From the NCBI GenBank assembly GCA_018241165.1, contig JAFEEK010000474.1, positions 1 through 18,207 on the forward strand: a stretch of 18,207 nt of DNA, given 5' to 3'. Of the stretch, positions 10,637 to 18,207 are shown one piece after another. Position 1 is the stretch's first letter; each line of letters opens with the position of its first letter. The notes under the pieces were generated by a model. That model searched no databases and was not told the origin of the DNA. It saw only the letters and a program-made list of their open reading frames with translations. The stretch comes from Pseudomonadota bacterium. GTDB taxonomy: Bacteria; Pseudomonadota; Gammaproteobacteria; Xanthomonadales; Rhodanobacteraceae. The position numbers and the translations under genes are program-made.

Positions 10637-12787
10637 TCAGTTGCTCGATTCTTCGCTGCCCTTCCCGGCAGCGAGGTCGTGCAATGCCTGCTGCAGGGCG
10701 GTGCGGGTGGCATCGAGTTGCTCGCGCAAGTTCTTTGCGCGGCTGCGCCATTCGCGCGTCAATTGCCAGTTCGGCAGCCTCATCGCATCCGACGCGGATG
10801 CTGCCAGTTTCGTGGCGCCTACGTTCGCGGCCACGCCCTTGAGCGCATGGCAGGCATCGCGGTACCGGTCCCAGTCGCCGCCCGCGCCGTGCACGTCGAG
10901 GTCGCATATGCACTTGGCCGCGTCGCGCATGCACTCGCTTGCGAACAACTGCATGAAATCCTTGTCGAGCTTGATGTCGCCCAATTCCTCAAGTGTGGCG
11001 CGCGAGATCAATTCCGCCTGGCGCTGGATCGACCCGGAATACGGCTCGGAAATCGTTTGCGCATTGCCGCCTGCGGCATCGGCGAGCGCGTCGAGCAGCG
11101 AATGCGCCGCCACCGGCTTGGTCAGGAATGCGCTGGCGCCAGCCGCCTGACTGGAGCGGATCGCGTCGATGGTGGCGTCGGCGCTGAGCACGATGAACGC
11201 AGTGCGCGGCCCGCCGGCTTCCATGACGCGTGCCTGCTTGATGACATCGAGCCCGCTGATCGCGGGCATGTGCAAGTCGATGATGACGGCATCGAATGCC
11301 GCGTTTTCCATCGCCATCAGCACTTCTTCGCCGTTGTGGGCAAGTTGCGTGCTGTGTCCGGCCTTTTCCAGCAATCGCTGCAGGACCAAAAGGTTCGCTG
11401 GTTGATCGTCGCCCAGCAACAGGCGCATCGGGCGCACACGCGCGCGATGACGGACGAAGGGGTCGTCGAATGCGATGACGTTCGGTGCAGCGGCGAGGCC
11501 GGGTTGCGCAGGCTCTGCGACAGGCTGAAGCGCAAAGGGCAGCTCCAGCCAGAAATGCGAACCCGCGCCCTCCTCGCTTTCGAATCCGATGCGTCCACCC
11601 AGAAGCTCGGTGAGGGACTTGGCGATCGTGGTACCCAGGCCGGTACCGCCGAAACGGCGCGACTGGCTGGAATCGCCCTGTTCGAACGGTCGGAAAATCC
11701 GCTGCTGGGTCTCGGCCGGCATGCCGATACCGGTATCGCGGATCGAGAAGCACAGGCACGTTCCGGCGCCGGTGGCAGGCTGCGTCGAAACCTCCATCCA
11801 CACGCGCCCGTGCTCGGTGAACTTGACCGCGTTGCCCAATAAATTCACCAGTATCTGGCGCAGGTGTTGCGAGTCGCCGATCAGCTCGTCGGGCACGGTG
11901 TCGGCAATCGCAATATCAAGGCCGATGAATTTCGCATTCGCAACCGGTTGCAGGATAACGCGAACCCCGTGCACAAGCTGGCGCAGACCGAACGGCGCGT
12001 CCACGCGATGCAACTTGCCGGCCTCGATCGCGGATATATCCAGCACATCCTCGATCAGGCCAAGCAGCGTGCGCGACGAAGTCTGGATCACTTCGGCGCA
12101 TTCGCGTTGCTCGGACGAAAGCTTTGTCGTCACCAGCAGCTCCGACATGCCGACGATGCCGTTGAGCGGCGTGCGGAACTCGTGGCTCATGTTGGCCAGG
12201 AAACGGCTCTTTGCGGCATTGGCACGGCGCGCCTCGTTGCTGGCGCGAGTCAGTTCGCGCAGCAGGGTCGACAGGTAGGCCGGTATCGCAATGATGCCGG
12301 CGAGCAAACCCAGGGCCAGCGGACGATTCAATGCCCAGTAGGCGCTGTTGGCGATTACAAGGGTGAAGGCGGCGAATGCCAGCGTGGTGGCCGCTGCCAG
12401 GAATTGCGGCCCATAACGCAGGCCATTGCCGACGGTGACCCAGAGGAACACGATGTACAAAGGCGCCAGTGCGCGGTCGTAGAGCAGCATCATCGCTGCG
12501 AGCGTCGCGTAGTCTGCGATCATCCCGATGATGCGTCGTGTATTGCTCGGCGCCGGACGAATCGCGATGGCCAGCACCAGGCCTAACCCCAGCATCGTTT
12601 CCAGCAAAAGCACACAACATGCCCAAAGCAGGCCGCTTTCGCGCGCGCTCACCGACGTCACGGCAAATTCGCCGAACAGGTAAGCCAGGATGAGCATGGC
12701 GATGACCAGGCGCACCAACGCCTGTTCGTGTTCGCTATCCTTCCGCTGGAGGAAACGGGATTGCAGTTTGTGCCACAGCGCGCGCAT
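10637..12787 (-). CDS. rpfC: DSF sensor hybrid histidine kinase RpfC
   Basis: A 716-aa hybrid kinase, near the X. campestris RpfC length. Domains in order: a short cytoplasmic or N-terminal segment; five or six hydrophobic segments between about residues 25 and 176 forming the membrane sensor; HisKA with His202 in [12 protein letters not shown]; HATPase with Asn319 (NAVKF), DTGIG (351-355) and GTGLGT (381-386); a receiver with acidic pair Asp460-Asp461, phosphoacceptor Asp504 and Lys557; and a C-terminal HPt domain with His647 in DACHALKG. This His-Asp-His relay senses DSF and phosphorylates RpfG; in Xanthomonas the receiver also binds RpfF to restrain DSF synthesis. It starts 13 bp after the rpfG stop, so the two are probably co-transcribed. 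The rpfH gene found between them in X. campestris is absent. Confidence 0.96.
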   Translation of the reverse strand: MRALWHKLQSRFLQRKDSEHEQALVRLVIAMLILAYLFGEFAVTSVSARESGLLWACCVLLLETMLGLGLVLAIAIRPAPSNTRRIIGMIADYATLAAMMLLYDRALAPLYIVFLWVTVGNGLRYGPQFLAAATTLAFAAFTLVIANSAYWALNRPLALGLLAGIIAIPAYLSTLLRELTRASNEARRANAAKSRFLANMSHEFRTPLNGIVGMSELLVTTKLSSEQRECAEVIQTSSRTLLGLIEDVLDISAIEAGKLHRVDAPFGLRQLVHGVRVILQPVANAKFIGLDIAIADTVPDELIGDSQHLRQILVNLLGNAVKFTEHGRVWMEVSTQPATGAGTCLCFSIRDTGIGMPAETQQRIFRPFEQGDSSQSRRFGGTGLGTTIAKSLTELLGGRIGFESEEGAGSHFWLELPFALQPVAEPAQPGLAAAPNVIAFDDPFVRHRARVRPMRLLLGDDQPANLLVLQRLLEKAGHSTQLAHNGEEVLMAMENAAFDAVIIDLHMPAISGLDVIKQARVMEAGGPRTAFIVLSADATIDAIRSSQAAGASAFLTKPVAAHSLLDALADAAGGNAQTISEPYSGSIQRQAELISRATLEELGDIKLDKDFMQLFASECMRDAAKCICDLDVHGAGGDWDRYRDACHALKGVAANVGATKLAASASDAMRLPNWQLTREWRSRAKNLREQLDATRTALQQALHDLAAGKGSEESSN

Positions 12788-12800
12788 GGCCGGGAACGCG

Positions 12801-13856
12801 TCAGGATTCCAGTTGCGGCAGCGGCGTCAGCCTGATCTGTTCGATCATGCGCACCTGGTGCATGTCGCGGAACAGTGCTTCGACGCAAGCCGGATCGAAC
12901 AACGTCCCGCTGAATTGCTGCACATGGGCAACTGCTTGTTCATGCGGCCATGCCGGCTTGTAGGGGCGTTCGGAGATCAACGCATCGAACACGTCCGCGA
13001 CGGCGACAATTCGCGCGGAAACGGGAATCTCCGCGCCGCTCAAGCCATCCGGGTAGCCGCTGCCATCCCAGCGCTCGTGATGGCGCAACGCGACCGTGGC
13101 CCCGAGCTGCACGAAGCGGCTCTGGCTGTCGCGCAGGATCTCGTAGCCGATTTGCGGATGCTTGCGCATCACCGCCGTCTCTTCGTCGCTCAAGTGGCCG
13201 CGCTTGAGCAGGATTGCATCCGGCACGCCGATCTTGCCGATGTCGTGCAAGGGCGCCGCCAGCTCGAGCATGCGCACTTCGTGATCGGACATGTACATGC
13301 CTTCGGCGATGAGTCCGGCAAAACGGGCCATGCGCACCAGATGCGCGCCGGTGCCGAAATCGCGGAATTCGATTGCGCGCGCAAGCCGGTACAGCATCTC
13401 GCGTTCGCGTTCTTCCACTTCGCGCAAGCCTTCCAAAACCTGGCGCTCGAGCGAATGCGCGCGTTCCTTCACCGTTTCGCCTTGCCGGCGCAGCGCCAGC
13501 AGGTTGTGACAGCGCAAGCGCAATTCGTGTATCCGCACCGGCTTGACCAGGAAATCGATGACGCCCGCTTCAAGCGCCGCCTTGCGGATCGGCTCGTCGC
13601 CGACCACGCTGATCAGTACGATCGGCACGTCGCGCTTGACCAGCGGGCGCCGGAACTGGCGGGCAAACTCGAGTCCGTCCATGCCGGGCATGCGGTAGTC
13701 GAGCAGCAGCAGATCGATCTTGTTGCGTTCGGACCAACCCAAGGCTTCGATCGGGTCTTCGAAGTCGGTGACGCGGATGTCCGGCGTGATCTCATGGACC
13801 GCGCGCCGCATCATGGTGCGGGCCGATTGCTGATCGTCGACGATGAGGACGTTCAC
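12801..13856 (-). CDS. rpfG: HD-GYP response regulator RpfG (c-di-GMP phosphodiesterase)
   Basis: RpfG receives phosphate from RpfC and then hydrolyses cyclic di-GMP, turning the DSF signal into gene-expression changes. From the GTG at 13856 it has 351 aa: a receiver domain ([13 protein letters not shown], phosphoacceptor Asp53 in [13 protein letters not shown], Lys105 in LVKPVR), a helical linker with the [20 protein letters not shown] coiled segment, and an HD-GYP domain with His204-Asp205 in PLHDIGK and the GYP motif in [13 protein letters not shown] (267-269). I prefer GTG 13856 because GGAG lies 10 nt upstream and the protein then begins directly at the receiver strand; a GTG at 13892 would add 12 basic residues and has no clear ribosome site. 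The gene follows lysS on the same strand with a 68-bp gap. Confidence 0.93.
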   Translation of the reverse strand: MNVLIVDDQQSARTMMRRAVHEITPDIRVTDFEDPIEALGWSERNKIDLLLLDYRMPGMDGLEFARQFRRPLVKRDVPIVLISVVGDEPIRKAALEAGVIDFLVKPVRIHELRLRCHNLLALRRQGETVKERAHSLERQVLEGLREVEEREREMLYRLARAIEFRDFGTGAHLVRMARFAGLIAEGMYMSDHEVRMLELAAPLHDIGKIGVPDAILLKRGHLSDEETAVMRKHPQIGYEILRDSQSRFVQLGATVALRHHERWDGSGYPDGLSGAEIPVSARIVAVADVFDALISERPYKPAWPHEQAVAHVQQFSGTLFDPACVEALFRDMHQVRMIEQIRLTPLPQLES

Positions 13857-13924
13857 GTCAGGCCGTCTCCGCTGGTTGCCCGAGCCTATCACAATTGCCC
13901 GGCAGAGCGGAAAATAGCTTGATT

Positions 13925-15427
<1,503 letters not shown>

Positions 15428-15439
15428 TTCGCTTTCCCG

Positions 15440-16565
15440 TTATGCGTCGATACGCTTGGCACCCGCTTCAAGGCCGGCCTTGAGACTCGCTTCGATGAAT
15501 CCATCCAGATCGCCATCGAGCACCTTCTGCGTATCCGTGCGTTCGATGCCGGTACGCAGATCCTTGATCCGCGATTGGTCGAGCACATAGTTGCGGATCT
15601 GGCTGCCCCAGCCGATGTCGGATTTCGTCGCTTCGAGCTTGTCCTTTTCGGCGTTGCGCTTCTGGATTTCCATCTCGTACAACTTGGCTTTCAACATCTT
15701 CATCGCGCGATCGCGGTTCGCGTGCTGGCTGCGCTCGGTCTGGCAGGCAACGACAATGCCGCTGGGCACATGCGTGATGCGCACCGCGGATTCGGTCTTG
15801 TTGACGTGCTGGCCACCGGCGCCGGAGGATCGATACACATCGGTCTTCAGGTCCGCCGGATTGATATCGATGTCGATTTCGTCATCGACTTCCGGCGAGA
15901 CGAAGATCGACGAAAACGACGTATGCCGACGGTTGTCCGAATCGAACGGCGATTTGCGCACCAGCCGATGCACGCCGATCTCGGTCTTGAGCCAACCGTA
16001 GGCGTAATCGCCCTCGACGCGGAACGTGGCGCTCTTGATGCCCGCCACTTCGCCCGCGGAGACTTCCAGCAGCTCGGTTTTCCAGCCGCGCGCCTCGGCC
16101 CAGCGCAGGTACATGCGCAGCAGGATCTCGGCCCAGTCCTGCGCTTCGGTGCCGCCGGCGCCGGCCTGCACGTCGACGAACGCGTTGTGCGAATCCATCT
16201 TGCCGGAGAACATGCGCTGGAATTCCAGCGTTTCGACCTTCGTCGCCAGCGAATCCACGTCATCGGACACCGCCTGTGCAGTGCCGTCATCGCTTTCCGC
16301 GATGGCGAGTTGGAGCAATTCGTCGGCGCCGTTCAGCCCGTCGGTCAGGTCGCGGATTCCGTTGACGATCTTGTCGAGCTGGGCGCGTTCGCGGCCGAGC
16401 TGTTGCGCGCGCTCGGGGTTGTCCCAGATGTTGGGATTTTCCAGTTCGCGGCTTACTTCTTCCAGGCGCTCGCGCTTGGCGTCGTAGTCAAAGATACCCC
16501 CGTAACGACGCGAGTCGGCCAGAAAGGTCGGCGATACGGTGGGCAATCGGGTTGGTTTCGATCAT
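15440..16565 (-). CDS. prfB: Peptide chain release factor 2, with programmed +1 frameshift
   Basis: RF2 ends translation at UGA and UAA. The gene begins at ATG 16565 and reads 25 codons ([18 protein letters not shown] to GYL) to an in-frame TGA at 16490-16488. A +1 shift at CTT TGA C then joins it to the main frame at [11 protein letters not shown], giving 374 aa. The main frame shows the SPF stop-codon recognition tripeptide in [16 protein letters not shown] and the GGQ peptidyl-hydrolysis motif in [21 protein letters not shown] frame-naive call would start at 16546 and give a false N-terminus. Low RF2 lets ribosomes shift, so the gene is autoregulated. It is upstream of lysS and has its own extended -10 promoter; its ribosome site is weak. 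Confidence 0.95.
16487..16502 (-). promoter_or_regulatory. prfB programmed +1 frameshift site
   Basis: On the minus strand the bases read CGGGGG TAT CTT TGA C. The five G residues (16501-16497) act as the Shine-Dalgarno-like element, 3 nt before the CTT shift codon (16493-16491), followed by TGA (16490-16488) and C. This is nearly identical to E. coli prfB (AGG GGG TAT CTT TGA C), also at codons 25-26. Confidence 0.95.
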
Positions 16566-16592
16566 GGCGCGAAATGAGGTGGAAAGCGCCGC

Positions 16593-16601
16593 ATTCTAGC
16601 A
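16593..16601 (-). promoter_or_regulatory. prfB extended -10 promoter
   Basis: On the minus strand, TGC TAGAAT is an extended -10 element (TGnTATAAT, with 5 of 6 hexamer bases). It lies 27 bp upstream of the prfB ATG, in the 54-bp gap after the glycosyltransferase gene, and predicts a leader of about 20 nt. It would serve prfB-lysS and possibly rpfG-rpfC by read-through. Confidence 0.55.
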
Positions 16602-16619
16602 AATCGAAACCGCGTGGTA

Positions 16620-18143
16620 TCAGCCAAAGCGTGGCTTGGCACCCCAGATTTCATTCCATTTCGGCGGGATATCGCGGCAGACGAAGATTTCGTATCCGGA
16701 AGCCGACTCTTCATTGTCCACGTCCTCACTGTTGCGGAAGCGACCGTAGGAGGTGCACTTCGCCACGGAATCCTTTTCACCTTCCGCCGTACTGCCAAGT
16801 TCGATGACTGTCAGCGGCGGGGGATCACCATAGCCGCGATACCAGTAGGAATTCGTGCGACTTATCGCCTGTGGCAGTCCAAGCGCCGGGCCATACAAAT
16901 CGATCGCTCCGGCTTCCCCGTAATTGTTGGCCAGAATCGCCGTACGCGCGCGTTCGCCGGCGGGCAAGGAATGGTAGATCTTCGCGACATGCTGCACGAA
17001 TTCCTGCCAGCCGATCTGTTCGGCAAAATTGTCGTGTGCGGCCCGGCTGATGCGCCAGCCGATGGAATCGACGGGCGCCAGCGGCAGCCCAATCGCTGCG
17101 CTGGTGACGCCCGCAAGCACGAGCAACAGCCACTGCGTCGCGTACATTGTGCGCGAAGGCAGCGAACGCATGGCAGCGAACCAACGCCCACAGGCGACCG
17201 CGCCGGAGGCCAGCAACATCGGATATGCCGGCGCCAGGTAGTAACCGCGGCCGCGCGCTACTGCAAACAAAACCAGTGGCACCAGATACAGCAAGGCCAC
17301 GATCCGGTAGCGCGCGCCATCGCGCCCGAACGTCACGAACCACAGCCCCGCGATCCACAACGGCAAGGTGAACAGGCTGGCATTTCCATAAAGCTGGTCC
17401 GGAAAATAGCCGTTGGTGCGTCCCCAGCGGATGTCACGCTCATGGATGTGATGGACGAAATCCAGATACACGAAATCGTGGTGCAACTGCCACAGGAAAT
17501 TCGGCAGGAAAAGCAGCAATGAAAGTGCCACGCCCGCCCACAGCCACGGGCTGCGCAGTTGCGCGCGCAAGGAAGTGGCGAGCACTCCGGCAACAAGGCC
17601 GGCGACAGCGAAACCAATGGTGTAACGCGTGAGCATTCCGAGACCGATCACTGCGCCGATCGCCAGCCACCAGCGTGGATTGGAGCTGTTGATCAGGCGC
17701 AACACCAGCCAGGCCAGCAACACCCACCACAGGAAATCGAACGACACGTACATGAATTCCGAGCCGGCCAGCATGCTGAATGGCATCACGGCCGTCGCAA
17801 TGGCTGCGATGATTCGTGCCCGGCGATTTCCTCCCAGTTCACCCGCGATTGCCGCTGCAAAAATCACTGCCGCAGACTGAGCTAACGCGGAAAAAAACCG
17901 GAATCCGGTCAGCGAGGTTCCGAACAGAAGCAGCTCGATGCGCGCGAGGAACGGCGTCAGCGGCGGATAGGCGACATATCCCCACGCCAGGTGGCGCGCA
18001 TCGTCGAGCACCTGCAACTCGTCACGGTGGAAGCCGTAACGCCAATTGCACAACAGGTGCACGGCGAACAACCCGGCGGCAAGAATCAGAACCGGAGTGT
18101 TGTCGCGAATCCGGAATACTCGGTCGGACAATGGCGAATTCAT
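16620..18143 (-). CDS. Membrane glycosyltransferase, ArnT/PMT (GT39/GT83) type
   Basis: A 507-aa polytopic membrane protein resembling lipid-dependent glycosyltransferases that move a sugar from a polyprenyl-phosphate donor to an acceptor on the outer face of the inner membrane. The family signature is at the N-terminus: after the first membrane helix (about 17-33) comes GFHRDELQVLDDARHLAWGY with the acidic Asp41-Glu42, then AYPPLTPFLAR (58-68). About ten hydrophobic segments follow up to residue 360, and the C-terminal ~150 residues are a soluble, probably periplasmic, domain. ATG 18143 is chosen because GGAGG lies 4 nt before it and the ATG overlaps the upstream stop by ATGA; an alternative start at 18194 lies inside the upstream gene. 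The sugar and acceptor (lipid A, protein or glycan) cannot be told from sequence. Confidence 0.82.
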   Translation of the reverse strand: MNSPLSDRVFRIRDNTPVLILAAGLFAVHLLCNWRYGFHRDELQVLDDARHLAWGYVAYPPLTPFLARIELLLFGTSLTGFRFFSALAQSAAVIFAAAIAGELGGNRRARIIAAIATAVMPFSMLAGSEFMYVSFDFLWWVLLAWLVLRLINSSNPRWWLAIGAVIGLGMLTRYTIGFAVAGLVAGVLATSLRAQLRSPWLWAGVALSLLLFLPNFLWQLHHDFVYLDFVHHIHERDIRWGRTNGYFPDQLYGNASLFTLPLWIAGLWFVTFGRDGARYRIVALLYLVPLVLFAVARGRGYYLAPAYPMLLASGAVACGRWFAAMRSLPSRTMYATQWLLLVLAGVTSAAIGLPLAPVDSIGWRISRAAHDNFAEQIGWQEFVQHVAKIYHSLPAGERARTAILANNYGEAGAIDLYGPALGLPQAISRTNSYWYRGYGDPPPLTVIELGSTAEGEKDSVAKCTSYGRFRNSEDVDNEESASGYEIFVCRDIPPKWNEIWGAKPRFG

Positions 18144-18207
18144 GCGGCCTCCAGATGCCGGATCAGCAATTGCAGCGATAGCCGGCCATTCCATTCGTTG
18201 ACGTCGA
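18140..18207 (-). CDS. recJ: 3' end of a CDS, probably RecJ exonuclease
   Basis: Only the last 21 complete codons and the TGA (18142-18140) lie in the window: DVNEWNGRLSLQLLIRHLEA plus a final Ala. The NE-(F/W)-x-G-x-x-SLQL pattern closely matches the C-terminus of E. coli RecJ (NEFRGNRSLQLIIDNI), the single-strand 5'-3' exonuclease used in repair. In X. campestris, as I recall, recJ lies just upstream of prfB in the rpf region, which supports the call. The stop overlaps the glycosyltransferase ATG. The fragment is too short to be certain. Confidence 0.72.
   Translation of the reverse strand, partial: DVNEWNGRLSLQLLIRHLEAA

Noticed and set aside
12690..13922. 410-aa plus-strand frame opposite rpfG
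   Set aside because: rpfG on the minus strand has complete receiver and HD-GYP motifs; this frame is its shadow.
15440..16546. prfB as a simple 368-aa frame starting at 16546
   Set aside because: The RF2 N-terminus MIETNPI in the other frame and the CTT TGA C site show that the true start is 16565 with a frameshift.

Overview
The window is GC-rich, densely packed DNA from a gammaproteobacterium, most likely of the Xanthomonadales (Lysobacterales). This rests on gene content and protein-level resemblance to Xanthomonas Rpf proteins, not on a database search. The centre carries a full set of core genes for diffusible signal factor (DSF) cell-cell signalling: rpfB, rpfF, rpfC and rpfG. As in Xanthomonas, they lie next to an aconitase gene on one side and lysS, prfB and a recJ end on the other.

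Left part (1-4138): the 3' part of mnmA overlaps hflD by ATGA. Next come an ECF-type sigma factor gene of the 'TTRWS' kind and, facing it, a gene for an exported beta-propeller protein (2493-3902, minus). A 13-bp imperfect inverted repeat lies between those two. The 236-bp divergent region before acnA holds overlapping dyads and a TATAAT box.

Middle (4139-13856): acnA (+), a small NTF2-like lipoprotein gene (-), rpfB (+), a PilZ-domain gene (-), rpfF (+), then rpfC and rpfG (-). Genes alternate in strand, so the locus is a chain of convergent and divergent pairs. Two convergent pairs share a palindromic CTAG as overlapping TAG stops, and rpfF and rpfC are separated by 3 bp. RpfF is the DSF synthase, RpfB a fatty acyl-CoA ligase, RpfC the hybrid sensor kinase, and RpfG the HD-GYP c-di-GMP phosphodiesterase response regulator. 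The PilZ protein, a predicted c-di-GMP receptor, sits between rpfB and rpfF, which I do not remember from the X. campestris cluster. It is the most interesting accessory feature, because it puts a possible reader of the second messenger inside the locus that makes the signal and controls that messenger.

Right part (13925-18207): lysS and prfB form an operon running toward rpfG-rpfC. prfB carries the classical RF2 programmed +1 frameshift (CTT TGA C at codons 25-26). Upstream lies a membrane glycosyltransferase gene of the ArnT/PMT type, overlapping by ATGA the last 21 codons of what looks like recJ.

No rRNA, tRNA, CRISPR array, insertion sequence or phage gene was seen, and no stretch longer than about 270 bases lacks a gene.
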